In this document: piece by piece, positions 10,925 to 24,338 of the stretch
How the letters are laid out: each line of letters starts with the position of its first letter
Numbering within the stretch: the stretch's first letter is position 1
The notes under the pieces: model-generated
What the model was told of the DNA's origin: nothing
What the model saw: the letters and a program-made list of their open reading frames with translations, nothing else
The model's database searches: none
NCBI GenBank assembly: GCA_029204225.1
Contig: CM055098.1
Coordinates: 6,359,746-6,423,745, forward strand
DNA: 64,000 bases
Reading direction: 5' to 3'
Source: Diphasiastrum complanatum
Taxonomy: Eukaryota; Streptophyta; Lycopodiopsida; Lycopodiales; Lycopodiaceae
Position numbers and translations under genes: made by a program

Positions 10925-13848
10925 TATTCTCTTTTAATCCAAATTTTAATCAAGATCCATTTATGAAATATATTCACCATACGTCGGTCCCAAAGTTGAC
11001 TCTTACCAACCAACAGTGAAAAAGCGACACCTAACAATGTCAATTGGCATTTTATGGCACCACTCCTAACACTATTGTAACTGATTTCATGATGATGGCA
11101 GTCATAATCTGCCTTGTGAACAGTACTCCAACACATGTATATATACATATACAAATAAACTCAATAGCAACAATGAATATCGACGAGAGTGAGAATATAA
11201 AAGAGTGACTACCTAGTTGTCATACCCTCCAATATTGATTTGTGCTCCTCATTCACTACATGTACACATTGATCTGATACTGGAGGTCTATTTGCATTTA
11301 GAAATCGTATCTTGATGTCCTTTTTGTTGTTATGCCGAATTCAAATTTTGATTATTGTCTGAAGAATGTCTAATGCTTCCACAAAGCGGCAATACTCTCT
11401 TGTGTTTGTCTATGTAATCAATTGTTTCAATTCTGAAAATTTCAAAATCAAAATCAAAATCAAAATCAAGATCAAGATCAAGTATAATCAAATCTATTCA
11501 AATATTTGATCTGAATTCGATAGGCATAGCACATGCACCGAGAAAATCAAACCCATCACTTATAGCTTGTTGATGGCTCACACAATACAAGCTTCCGATG
11601 GTGCACTCATTCAGTAATGGATAGTTGATGGCTCACTTGCAACTCATTGGCCACATACATTCTTGGTATTGATGGCTCGCTAATGACCTCATAGACATAC
11701 AATGAAATTGGGCCTCATAAACAATCGGGTATCACTTACTCCTTTGAAAAACAGTTAATCTTTTTTAGGTTCTCTCTAGCCTCAATTGATATTGGAGCTA
11801 TACCCCCCTTCAAAGGAGAGTCCAATTCTCTAACTCAATCTAGAGTTTAAACGAACCTGATGATTCTCAATCATGGCTGGTTTCTACAAAAGAGCATACC
11901 CATTGGTTAGGGTCTCTAGAACCAGGTTGATTCGGAAAAAAAAAAATCAATACACGACCAACAATGAAATAAACACTTATTTATATAATTGGATTCAAAA
12001 TGCAAACCTTATTTTTGATAAAACTACTAGCTCTTGGCTAATAAAGAAGATGCTAGCCTCTTTGTCTTACTTGACAATAAGCAATACGTTTGTTTTAACA
12101 AACGCATGAGCACTTATAAGCTTTTGAAGACTAGACACCCAAGGTCAATAAAGCTACATCATCTACATAGATCAACTATAACAAAGTGTAGGCTGCCACT
12201 TGGAGGTCACCCCTTCTTCCAACTCATCTATAAACATGTTGAAGAGCATTGGCAAGAGTGTACATCATCATCATGTAGTGAAACTATTGAAGATGAGCTA
12301 TATGTTGCCTCAAAATTCTCTATTAGCTATTGCTCTTAATGAGTCAACACATTTTTCACATGACCTATTTGCAACTGCTCTTTATTTCAACAATGGTCCA
12401 AATTTATTCTTGAAAATGTGATGCATCATAAATATTTTGGTTGGCTTCCTTCTCTCAGAGATTGGAATTATCATGTTTATGTATCACTATGAAACAAAAA
12501 TATATCAAATTGATTCATTAACCTAGTCATTTAATACTTTCAAACTCCAGATCACCACCCCATCCCCCAAGATCTTCGTTTTAATCCATTTGATGCCTCC
12601 TCCAATGTCGCCCACTAAGATCCTTCTCTCCCCACTATTGTAAATGCTTGAGAGTTGTCTTGCTGTGTAAACCACTAATTAGAAAGTTCATGCAAAAACC
12701 ATACTTTCCCATATTTATAAGGGTTTCCTTTGAACATAGCATCCAAAACTTCTTGGGGTCTATCATTAGCTCTTTGAACAATTCATCTTGCTTAATCCAA
12801 AGGGGAAAAAAATTTCTTCCTATGAACTAGAGTCATATATTAACTCAACAAGAGAGGTTCATCTTCTTATGAAAACTTTTGCCATTTTTTTTCTTGCTTT
12901 GGAGACATCCCCATACTAACCACTACAAGACAGACACCTCTTTCATTAGTATAGGTATGCCTCTTTCATTAGAGATTCTACCAAGATTGTACTTCCAAGA
13001 TTTGTGTTCATTCACAGCTTGCTTCATTTGCTTCCTATAAACCCTAGCTCTCCCCGCCATACAGAACATAACAGCTAACAAAAATTTTGACTAAAATATT
13101 CACATGATTCACAACCTAGAGGAACCATCAAGAAAATTGACTAGAGCTCATGGCTAATGTTTCTAGTCAAGAGGAGCATATGATAATAAAAACTAAAACA
13201 ACTGAAGGTTACAAAACTGAAATCGTTGTAGTAATTTTAATTGAGTGTAATCCCTAAGGAGGCAAACATTGAATTCAAGAAAAGCATACCACACATCTTT
13301 GGACTTGTTTCTGTCTTTCCCAACCTAACTGTCAAAGATACTATTCATCATGTATGAACCTTAAAAAGGTCAACCAAAAACATATGAAGATAAAAACACC
13401 ATAAGGTGTACATACCACAAACTCAATCGAGAGGTGGTTAATGTTGCTAATTAAGGCTCTAAAGTATAGACAAAATAAAGTAGCGTGTATAGGCAAAACA
13501 AGCATATGGCTCAAAACGTCAATCAACTAGTAGTTTTCCCTTTCCATTAACTTGGTAAACATAACTCGTATACAATCTTCCAGATACAATGAATTTGATT
13601 CCTCAAGCCTTCACAAAGTCCTCTGAAGTACCAAATTTTTCTCGTCTCCTTTTAGAACAACCTAGCTTTGCTTTTCACCATTGTTAAAAGACTCAAATGG
13701 ACTCTACTATTTGTTATAGAAATACACTGATAAAGTTGTAACTCATCACCAGCTCGGAAACATTGGCACCAGCTAATAAGAGCTTGATTTGTTCCACCAA
13801 TGGCACTATTTATTTGAATTTGGCTATTACTAGCAAGCAGCAATATTT
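10925..13848. other. Intergenic spacer downstream of SFT2
   Basis: AT-rich and without a convincing gene. A short CAAAAT/CAAGAT hexamer run lies at about 11437-11480. The part next to 13848 is probably the 3' untranslated region of the SFT2 gene; an AATAAA-like signal on the minus strand lies near 13814-13808. Confidence 0.5.
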
Positions 13849-16800
13849 TTAACGACCAAAACACTTCATAACCCATGACTTGATCATGGCAGTAAGAAAC
13901 TGAAGACCTGCCGAACCACCCGGAAAGTATGAAACTACATAATACAAAAGAGCCAGGACCTGCAAATTTTACATATCAAAACATCCAAGAGATCTCTCTT
14001 ATAATGGATACAGACTTTCATGTACATTACACTTTATAGCTTGACATCTTTTAATCTTTAGAAGTCAATATAAAAAAATCAGAATCAAAGCGAGATTTAC
14101 CTGAATCACTGAAAATATGACAGAAAGCACATAACTATGCATGACCATTGAAGCATAGATCGTCCCCGCCATGCTACCAATAAAGGCAGCTGTAAATGGT
14201 AGCCTCTGAAACCATGGAATTATGTCAACACAGCAACTTGCTTTTAGGTATTGCAGCAAAATTTGTTACATAAATCTGAATAGCTGAAAATGTAGATAGA
14301 ACCAGTAGCATAAAAGAAAAGCCAAGAAATTAAGCTCCAGACCTCTTTTGAAATCATGTGAAAGAACTGGGTACGTGGTCCTTTTAACACAAAGAATGAT
14401 CCAATCACAAGAAGAGAGCCAATGGTGAAGCACGAAGCAAACTTGTGTGGCATGAGTACGATCACGGGTAAAAACAAGAGAAATGCTATAAAAATGAAAA
14501 ACATTCCAGCTCCTAACATGACCCCAAAGTATGTAATGGCTTTTCTTGATGGCAATGATGATGCTGCCGTCTGCACATTTCCGGGAAGCTCTCGCACATT
14601 TCTTGAAACCCTGCAATAAAAAAGCAACGTTGATAAAGTTCATGGGTTGAGGCATATTATACAGCTTAGCTTATATGAAAGCCATCGAAGAACCAGATAC
14701 CAATCCAGAAATGATGACTTTTGTCTTCGTGCAGTAGCCCTTCAAGGGTAACCCCAAAATTGGGCATTTCTTGTCCATTGTCTTCTTATGTCAATGACCA
14801 ACACTGAGTTTCTATCCAAAGGTGAAGGCCAGACTCGGTCACAATGAAGGCTATTAGCACTAAAGACCAGAGCTAGTCAAATGAAGCTCAGAAGAATAAG
14901 GAATGTCACATACAAGTTTCAAGTGCAACGAATCAAGCAGATGATGGCTGCCACCTTAAATTTTGTGCTTTTTTACTTATGTATGCAACTAGATGGTAAA
15001 ATCCAAGTCTCATAAAAAAGTCTCATCGATATCTGGTGAATGTTTAATGATGACCATCGATGAGTTGTGGCCCCTTACAAATGATTATGAGGTTGTTGCA
15101 TTAAAACTATTGGCTTTTGCTAGTCACTCAAAGTTCCAACAGATGTTGATTCTCTGGTTGTTGAACCTATTTGAATCAACTTTGGATTCAAATTTTGATT
15201 CCAAAACTTTATGATTGTCCCCCACCTTTTTCAGAAGTTTTTCAAGATCTTATCAGATCGTTGACAGGAGCTCAATTCAAACCTCTAAATACAAAAAAAA
15301 TTGATTCAAATCTCCTAAATACTAGTAAGCAAAACTTAGGCATAAACATTAAATTGGACCCACAATGTCCAAAACTCTCCCATAGTGATAAGTTTGCTTT
15401 TAATTTCAATTTACCATGATTTGTTCCTTGATTGCTTCACACTTGCCTTATGGTAGACACTTGATATGAAGCCATTCTTCACTCTTTTTTTTGCCCTTCT
15501 TAAGATGTCTTAACTTTTGTTTCCTTCTACAGTTTGCAAAACACACTTGAGGAAGCTACTTAGTGAGCATTGAAGATTCTAATTGTGCAGAATAAGTGCT
15601 ATGGACTTGGACATAATTGAAGTTCATTCTTTGAGGATTTCCTATCATTAATGTAAACTTTCTGGTTGCTGTCTACAGGCTGCAGCAAACAATTTGCAAC
15701 TTCAAGTTTGCCAAAAACAATGTTCCTAGGTGCAGTTTGATTACTACTTGGTAGAATCATCAATATGAGCTGTCCTTCATGTCATTTGAGATGCTCTTGA
15801 TTCTTTCTTCAATCACAATCAGCCTTGCCTTTGCCCCTGCCATTGTCTCCATCTCATACAAGTCACTCCTTTTGTTCACTCCTTTCGCAATGATCTTCGC
15901 AACCAAGCTCTTGAATAGCACATGCTTTTGATTATCCAATCTTTCAAACTTGGAAAACCAAGCCTACTAAAAGTCATGTGATTAGTTGAATTTGAATCTA
16001 AAAACCAGCAATCAAGATGAGATGAGGATTCATTTGCCATTAAAGCCCAAGGGTTATCTTCATCTTCAACAACGACATTGAAACTATGTTCTTGGGATCC
16101 ATGAATGATTTGAAAATTTCTAAACCTTGTCTCACTCTCTCTTACGCTCTCTGCATACTTTTCAGCTCACTTCTCAAGCATGTTCTTTAGGATCTCCCAT
16201 GATTCTTTGAAAGTGGTGGCCATAGTAATGGGAGGGATCAGCTTGTTGGTGATGCTCATGTTATTCATGCAAAGGGCTCTTCTCTCCCTCTTGTCATATT
16301 TGAGCATCTCATTTGCAACCGTTGTGGGTATTGTTTCCAAACCACAATCTCCCATACATATGCTAGGATGAGGAGAATAGAATGCTATCCAAAAAGCTTT
16401 GGAGTGTAATTCCTCTTCCAACAGGTAGGACCATCACAAGGCTTGCTTCCTAGATGGATGGCATGGCAATAGAAGGAGAGCAGAACCCCAATCTACATCA
16501 AGATATGGCTGAAAGAAGATTGGTGCCTATTTGCTCTCTCTATATTCCGTTGTTTAGCAAGTCTCTCTCATGAAAGTTCAAAATCCAGATCTGAAAATCA
16601 GATTGGTTGCCTTCTTAGAGGGCGAGCAGGTCCCCAAGCTCAATGTTAAACTTCACTCTTCGCTTTTCACTAGTTAGTTGTATTTCCTAGACTAGACTGT
16701 AGGGCAACTGCTAAACTCCTAGTTTCTTGTACTAACAATTTTATTATTATGAGGTTAGTGTGTATTGTTAGTGTGCTTGCTAGTTTTATTTTTGACATGG

Positions 16801-18949
16801 TATCAGAGCTCCTCTGATCCTAAGTGCCTACTTGGTGGATTCAGCTTATCATAGGCTCCATATTGAGGTGAGAAAGTTTCTCATAGGAAGTGGAAGCTAA
16901 GAGAAGCAAGCTATTGGAGAACAGGACTGTTTTGAGCATATTGCAGCCTGTAAAGCATTTTTTAATGTTGGTGGGAATGTCATTGTGAGTCTAGAGATAG
17001 GAGAGAGTAATTGAATGGCTCAAATAGGGAGGGAGAAAAATACTGAAGAACAATCAAGATTGTTTGTTTTGACAAATTGTGAGCTTTTTCAGCTATCAGA
17101 CTTTGAGTGAACTATTTCACTTATTTCTCGACCAAAAGAAGTGTTGTAAAGCTTCAACAATATCTAAATAATGTCAAGAAAGCAGCTGTGAAGCAGTTTG
17201 TGAAAAGATAGAGTTGTGTGCAACAAGCACACAATAGAGATTTTTGGTGAAGGAAAAAGCGAGAAATTTCTCACAAAATTGAGAAGTACTTGAAAAAAGG
17301 ACTTTTCACTTAGAAATTTAATAAGGGTCTCTACCCAAAATAGAGAGCAACTATAGTAATCAGCTTTTTGCTTTTTGGTTTTTGTTTTATGCTTTTAGCT
17401 TTTGCTAAGGACTAGAGAAATTATATAAGGAGAGCTGGTGCCCCACCTCCATTCATTCCATTGTAGAGAGCTATGCTCATTCTTCAATTAATCTGAGTTC
17501 TCTTTAATCTCTTATGCTAATCTTGATTGGTGTGTGTGGGTGCTAGTATGCTTAGTTCACTCCTATCTTGAATTTGAGCATCAGATTCCAACAAGGTATC
17601 AAAGTTAGCTTCTTGATCTTGGAAGTTATCAAGATTCTATTTGAGGGAGAGATTTTTTGTTTGCAGGTGTGCAATCGGATTATTGAAGGAGCATTATTAG
17701 TTGGATGTGGATTCAACGTTGTTATGAGGACAACGTGGATCTTCTAGGAGGAGATTGGATCGTCAAAGAAAAGTTGCTATAGATCAATATTATTGTTTGA
17801 CAATGGCAGGATTGAATGACGTTGTGTTACCGGAATCTAGTAAGCTAGATGGTACAAACTTTAGCATCTGGAAGTTCAAAATACGAAATATTCTCCAGGA
17901 TCGAGAATATTGGGACATTGTCACAAGCGTTATTACCTCCAACTATAGACAAGGAGTTGCCAGAGTATCTGAAGCTGAGGAGAAAAGCTCATCATATTAT
18001 TAACTGGTATGTTAAAGATATGATTATTCCTCACATCAAGGATGATGTTGGACCCAAGGAGGCTTGGGAATTCTAAAGTATTTATAAGAGACTGTAAATC
18101 AATCTTGAATTTTGTTCTTAACTAATAAGCTACATATTTTAAAGATGGATACAAGTGAATCAGTAACAGATTACTTTATTCGAGTGAAAGATCTGAGAGG
18201 CCAACTTATTACAGTTGGAGAAGTGTTCCGGATTTAGTTGTGGTATCTATCATGCTTAATAGTTTACCTTTGGCCTATCAAAAATTTGTTATGATGTTGT
18301 CTTTACAGGAGACAAGGCCTTCTTTTGATGAGTTCAATGCAATATTGCTACAGGAGGAATGATACGACAAAATCTTGTTCACAGGGACAATTTTAAAGAG
18401 CAGGCATTCTTGGAAAAGAAGCAAGGGCAAAGTTCCAAGAAATGTGGCAAAAAGAAAAAGAATAAAGGGAACAAGAAGCAGCAACTGGAAGATGAAAAGA
18501 AAGCATTTCGAAAAGAAAATTGCTTTAATTGTGGAAAGCCAGGGCATTACGCAAAGGAGTGCTGGAAAAACAAGTCCAAGAAGAAGAAGAAGGATGGAAA
18601 CCTTGTTGAAGGACTTAATAAAAAGATAAGTGCTTTGAACCTTGACGATTATGAGTTGTTTTCGGGTGACTTCTCAATGTCTTCAAGTGACTTCTCAATG
18701 GAAAAGGAGTGTTGGTTTATTGATTTAGGTGCATCGAACCATATGACACCTAGGCGAGATTAATTATCTAGTTTTCAAGAACTAGATGATGGATCAAATG
18801 TGAAGTTGGGAGATAACTACACATATGATATAAAGGGAGTTGGGAAAGTACATATTATAGGAAAAAAAATTTCTCACGGGACCCAATTACAGAAGGGTCC
18901 CATTTTCCTCTCTTTTTTTGTTGGTCTTCGTTGTGAGAGCGCAATGGAG

Positions 18950-19007
<58 letters not shown>

Positions 19008-22000
19008 TAAAATTACGAGTGTAAAACTTAAATTGGATTCTAGATTGCTCAATGTTGAATATTTTGAGTCCATACCTTTATATTCATTGTTGTTTTTTTC
19101 ATGATTCATCTATGATTTGACATCACTTCCAGGGTTACCATTTTAAAGTTCAAACCCAAAAAGTATACATAATACAGATGTCAGGTAACACGTATTGAGT
19201 AAAGGGTAAACGATTGATCGTTAAAATATGGAATTTGGAATATTCAATGCTTATACTTCCATCATGATATCTATTATCATAAATGCATTATGCAACTATG
19301 TTTTTGGCTTTTCTAAATTCTAGACAAATCTTAAAAAAGAAAATTGATTCTAAAACCCTAAAACCAATTCGCTGATTCGAAAAGGTCAAATAGGCCGATT
19401 CGAACAATTCCGAATAGGAAGGAAACTCTAGTATAGGTTCAAGTACCTTCAAGAAAGATTGGAGACAAAGGATGTGCTTTATGTACCAGGAATCAAGAAG
19501 AACTTACTCTCAATTTCAGCTATTGCGAAGCAACATATGATTGTACAATTTGATGAAGAACGGTATCTCATCAAGAGGAAGGACAATGAAGTAGTAGTTG
19601 AGGGCATTCTCGTAGGAAGATTGTACAAACTTCAGGCTCAAGTGGTGGCTTAGATATTGCAGATATTGGTTCAATTAGTAAGTTATGGCATGAAAGGTTT
19701 GGACATCTAAATTTCCATAGTCTACAAGTCTTGAGGACATACAATATGGTTACTGATTTACCTCAAGGTGTTTCTAATCACAAATTTTGTGAGGGCTATG
19801 TCTTAGGGAAACATCATATGAAGAAATTTCCATCTAGTACTTTTAGGGCAAGAAATGTTCTAGCACTTGTTCATACAAATTTGTGTGATCCTATGAAAAC
19901 GCGGGCTTATCGGAGAGCAAGTTGCTTTATGGTGTTTGTTGATGATTATTCTAGGAAGATGTGGGTATATCTTCTCAAGAATAAGGGTGAGGCATTCAAG
20001 TATTTCACATGGTTTAAGACACGGGTGGAGAAAGAAACAGATAAACAGCTTAAGATACTTCATTTGGATAAAGGGGGAGCGCATCTTTCTACAAAGTTTT
20101 AGGTGTTTTGCAAGGATCAAGATATATAAAGAAACAACTTGCAAATACGTGAAGTTGCGGAAAGGAAGAATCGTCTATTGTCGAAACTGCAAGGAGCATG
20201 CTTAAAAGTAAGAAACTTTTGAATATTTTGGGGTGAAGCAATTCAAACAACAGTTTCTCTTTTGAATCGAAGTCCTACAAAAGTTATAGAGAATCAAACT
20301 CCAGAGGAAGCTTACACAGGTCGTTAACCTAACATAAGTCATTTGAGGATTTTTCGAAGTAGTGCATATGCTCACATACCTAAGGAATCAAGGTGCAAAT
20401 TGGATTCAAAGGCGACTAAGTGCTTATTTCTTGGATATGGTAGTCAAGAGAAGGGATATAGGTTGTGTATGACCTAGAGAGTAAAAAAATTATCATAAGC
20501 AAGGATGTGATCTTTGAGGAGGATGGATCTCATGAAGATACAAAAATATCTTATGATAGAGGAATTCCTATCTTGTGTGACAAGTCATTACAAGAGTCTG
20601 AGTCGACACATGACCATGGTTGAGAAAGGAAAAAGGAAGGAGAGATCGAGTACATGGGATACTTATTCACCTCCGACTTTACCAGGCAAAAAGCATCCTA
20701 CATTAGATACTAGAAGATTACCTAGATGGTACTATGAAACTATCAAGGATAGTGTTATTTTGGAACAGGGAGAGTTTAGTACACAGGGAACTAGGAGATC
20801 TACTAGGCTTGAAAAGCATCATGAAGATCAGGATTGACACGAGGATCATGAGGATGAGGGGGCAATCTCTTCTTGCATTTCACTAAGTACCTTGCATGCA
20901 TCTACAATGCCATCAAATGTGCACAAGTGTCACCATCAAGATATAATCATTTTCATGAAATGTCACAAAAATACCAATGACAGAATGGACGAATCCAGGA
21001 ATGTAGCACATGGGAAAATCTAAATTGGTAAATGCTCCTATATCTATCTCATAGAGATAGTAAGCTCTTACGGAATAAGCAAATAAGTGCTATAGTTATA
21101 TACATCAAATGGGAAAAACAAAACCTAGAAGAAATGAGAATTGCAAGAAAAGTACGCCATCAAAAGAAGAGAGAGATGAAGGCCCTATTCAACACCTAAG
21201 TATCAATTTGACTTGTGCATACAAAATTGGGTCATGGCTTCACACTGAGTCATAGGTTTCTAAAAATGTTTTGTGGGGTGAGATGATTTTGGAGATAAGA
21301 GATGTACAATCGACCCATGATGACACAACTTTAAGCTAAGTTTGTGCAACTTTGGGGTTTCTTGCAACAAAAATTGAACATAGTCCTCAATCTTGAAAGT
21401 TTATGTAGTAATCTTAACATCAAGACTCAAAAGCCATTTTAGTAACCACTTTGTTTGAGAAGACTTTATAAGTATAGGGAGAAAGGCAAAAAAGTTCAAT
21501 TGTTTGGTTGTCATATATGATTGAGGAGCTACATTTCACTGAATTTGATCTTGTTATTCTTCTCAAGGTTCCGCGACCAAAAGAGGGGCTGTTAATCTCA
21601 AAATCGTTGCATTCCTAGAATAATTTTCCAGAATCCAACTTAATCTTAAAAGCATGTCCTGCAACCTATATCAAAAATGTAGTACTACATCAATGTTTTA
21701 AGTCCACAACAAACATCAACGACGACTGCATAAAAGCTAAAGCATCATTCCATCATACGTAGCTTACATACATACCACACATGTCATCAATAGATAAGAG
21801 CAAGCATATTCATATGCTATGATACATCAACACTAGAATTTCTTTACAAACTAGCATGTAAAATTCTTATAACTTCTAGAGAGGCGACGGCCAAATTCAG
21901 CCATAATAAAGGCTAGCTCTAATGACACAGGCCACAACACTTACTTCATCAGTGCAATCTTCTCTCTTGTATGTCCTCATTTGTGCAAGTGATTGGAGAC

Positions 22001-22670
22001 AAACTCCTAGCCTTAAGTAGAGAAAGGAAGACTTCACCAGCATGTCACTTATTGAAGAACCGTTCGTGTATTTTTTTGAATTGCAATTACGCCTTGTATT
22101 TGATACCAGCCTCACAAAAAAATTTGGCAAAAATTTGTCAAAATTTTGTAGTTCATTTATTAAAGCACCTAGTTACAAAGAATCATAATTCAAATTGTTT
22201 CAAATCATATCAAGTCCATCGTGATTCAAACCAAATTCTAGAAACAAATTAGAAATCTCTAACTTTCATCCTCATATTTGGGAAACTTCATAAAGATTAA
22301 GGTTGTATGGAATTGTTGGATGATTCAAAATTTCAAAGAATAGACTTGATTCGAATCCACTTGTAACAATGTTATGGCATAATATGAAAGACAGATCTCA
22401 ATTCTTAAGGACTAGTCCCTAATTAGGATTTCCCTTTCAAAAACAAGATGATCTTCAAGAAAGAAAGATGCCTACTTACGTATTAAAGGCGCCCTTGATC
22501 GTCTCGTTCGCCGATTTCAGAAGCGACACAGCCTCCACATCAGAAGCTGTACCTTCTTGTGATGCCGAGTAAGAATTCCAGTCTGCCAGAACTGATCCCG
22601 GCTTTTGTTGCTCGGGGATTCCACCTCCACTCGAGGACCCGGAAAACCATCCCTTAACGACGTTCTGCAT
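13849..22670 (-). CDS. SFT2-like vesicle transport membrane protein (four exons)
   Basis: Predicted 224-residue protein of the SFT2 (Got1/SFT2) family, which works in retrograde endosome-to-Golgi vesicle fusion at the Golgi membrane. Exons: 22670-22480, 14610-14343, 14205-14101, 13959-13849. All junctions keep phase; donors are GTAAGT, GTCTGG and GTAAAT, all acceptors AG. The start MQNVVKGWFSG matches the usual plant SFT2 N-terminus, followed by VLADWNSYSAS, a family signature. Four membrane segments lie at about 90-111, 121-139, 158-178 and 180-200, with LKGP after the second, ERLPFTAAFIGSMAGTIY before the third, and YFPGG after the fourth. The length equals that of typical plant homologues. 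Intron 1 is 7869 bp and full of Copia remains; introns 2 and 3 are 137 and 141 bp. No disabling change was seen. I did not assign a paralogue letter. Confidence 0.93.
15650..16430 (-). mobile_element. Copia gag-protease remnant inside SFT2 intron 1
   Basis: The minus strand gives UBN2-type gag text (MATTFKESWEILKNMLEK near 16230-16170) and a degraded protease block (CWFLDSNSTNHMT near 16000-15960). Short, old and broken. It lies antisense to the other Copia remains in the intron and in the same direction as the host gene. Confidence 0.7.
16798..16810 (+). promoter_or_regulatory. Copia primer-binding site with adjoining LTR end
   Basis: TGGTATCAGAGCT follows a sequence ending TTGACA. This is the standard join between a Copia 5' LTR (ending CA) and its initiator-Met primer site. 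The LTR start to the left could not be fixed; the LTR probably covers much of 16500-16797. No gag follows directly, so the element is truncated. Confidence 0.75.
17100..20840 (+). mobile_element. Broken Ty1/Copia element inside SFT2 intron 1
   Basis: A probable LTR end (about 17100-17592, with ATTATATAAGG as TATA-like box) meets a degenerate primer site GGTATCAAAG at 17595. Gag starts near 17803 (MAGLNDVVLPESSKLDG). A zinc knuckle CFNCGKPGHYAKEC lies near 18522-18563 and protease at about 18710-18850. Integrase pieces run from 19460 to 20500 (KDVLYVPGIKKNLLSIS, FVDDYSRKMWVY), followed by the pre-RT linker to 20837. RT and RNase H are gone. A stretch of about 575 bp with no Copia match (18861-19436) interrupts protease. 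Antisense to the host gene; many breaks. Confidence 0.85.
18953..19007. repeat. (GT)n-(GA)n compound microsatellite
   Basis: About 38 bp of GT followed by 17 bp of GA, inside the non-Copia insert of the intronic Copia relic. A short hairpin (GGGACCC / GGGTCCC, 18878-18901) lies just to the left. Confidence 0.95.
20841..22479. other. Remainder of SFT2 intron 1
   Basis: No gene or clear repeat recognised. AT-rich intronic sequence ending at the GTAAGT donor of exon 1 (minus strand, 22479-22474). Confidence 0.6.
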
Positions 22671-23520
22671 CTTTCTTCCTAGTAACTTTTCCCCTCTGAA
22701 AATTATCCCAAGTCCTAACCACGACACAAGGCAATCTTCATTGAAACCTAATATCTGACCTCATACTGCTTAAAACCCACCTTACAATAGTAGGTTAACG
22801 TTTGCCGTTACCTTTTCTATGTGCAATGACATGAATCTCATGCCGATATCGCCTAAATGCAAAGCAAAATGCTCATCTATACAAGTCAAACCGCTCCAAT
22901 GCGCATTCTTGTCATTAAAATGTATTGGCATTGGTTCCTTCCAACACTAATACGTCAAATGTGGCTTGCAAAAACCCCTAAACATGAAACAAAATGAAGC
23001 CAAAAACATGGATCTACACAAATGAAGCTTCCGCGTTTGCTTCTTTGATCGGACATATTCGTAAATGCGTTCGCCCGGCTGCCTTCTGCGATGCGGGCGT
23101 GGGCGGAGGGTTGCCGCTTTAACAATTGTCACATGAGTTACCGATTCGTGGATGTGCATCCAAGGAGGCTGCATGCATAGGGAGTTTCCGTGCCTATTCT
23201 CAATATACCCGATCTTGGTGAAACAAATATGTTTTGGGACTTTTGGGCGAGCCCCCCAAGTGAAAGATCAAGATTCCACATTTGTAGGTTCACGTATATA
23301 TTCATGTTTCTCATTGACAGTGTCATAGGACAAGCTGTTTTCTCACTCTCAATTTTCACCACAAGGTGTCAATCTCAGGTCTTCCCTCCTCACTAAACCG
23401 TGGTCATGTTTGAGGCCTCCTGGTGTCTTTCGTAGCTTGCACATCTTACCCTCCTGACCTTTAACAATAAAGTCTTGTGACTGGACCATGTATATTTTCT
23501 CTTCCAAGTTTTTGGATCTT
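22671..23520. other. Probable SFT2 5' leader and promoter region
   Basis: Sequence upstream of the SFT2 start. No clear TATA box or other gene was recognised. Short open frames are present on both strands but resemble nothing known to me. Confidence 0.4.
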
Positions 23521-23529
23521 CCATCCAAA

Positions 23530-24165
23530 ATGAGATGTCAATGTAATTATTGACATAAGCCAGGCTATGCAAAATCCTTCAGTTTATCATTGGAAAAAGG
23601 CCAAGAGAGTGCTTAGATATATATCTTCAACTTTTGATTTTGGTTTATTGTATAAAAGTGAAGATCTTTCTATTATTGGTTTTTTGTAGACTCGGATCTT
23701 GCAAGTGATAGAGCAGATCAAAAATCTACAAGTGCTTATGTCATATATCTTGGAGGAAACTTGATATCTTGGCTTTCCAAAAAGCAAGATACTGTATCAC
23801 TCTCATCATGTGAAGTTGAGTACAAGACACTCACTACAACAACAAAGGAAGTGCTTTGGATCAAGAGGTTACTACTGGAGCTCAAGATAATTATGGGAGA
23901 AAATATACCTATGATCATGTGTGACAACATTTCAGCTCAAGCCCTTGCCAACAACCCAATATTCCATGCAAGGAGCAAGCATATCGAAGTTGCACATCAC
24001 TTCGTGAGAGAGAAGCTCATTGGAGGTGAAATCAAATTGGAGCACATCGACACATCATCTTGCATTGCAGATATGCTCACCAAACCTTTGAGCAAAAGTT
24101 TCTTCAACAAGCATAGAGCCAACCTTGGAGTTATACCAAGATCCATGTTCAAATCAATATAGATC
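23530..24165 (+). mobile_element. Copia RNase H remnant
   Basis: The plus strand carries the RNase H end of a Copia polyprotein: LISWLSKKQDTVSLSSCEVEYK at 23760-23825, then NNPIFHARSKHIEV, HHFVREKL and ADMLTKPLSK to 24100. Only this terminal domain is present. Broken further upstream. Confidence 0.85.
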
Positions 24166-24338
24166 ATTTTTAGGAGGAGTGTTAAAATTGAAAAACAATC
24201 CATATTGATTTCTTGGCTTGCTACAAATGTTGTACCATGCAAAACATGCTACCTATTTGTCTCACCTGTGATATTTTATCTGTGATTGTGTTCAAAATTG
24301 TATCTTAATCAATTGCTAAACAAATCAAACCTACAGAT

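Noticed and set aside
14993-15419. Open frames inside SFT2 intron 1
   Set aside because: No domain, no splice logic, and the interval is spanned by the SFT2 intron.
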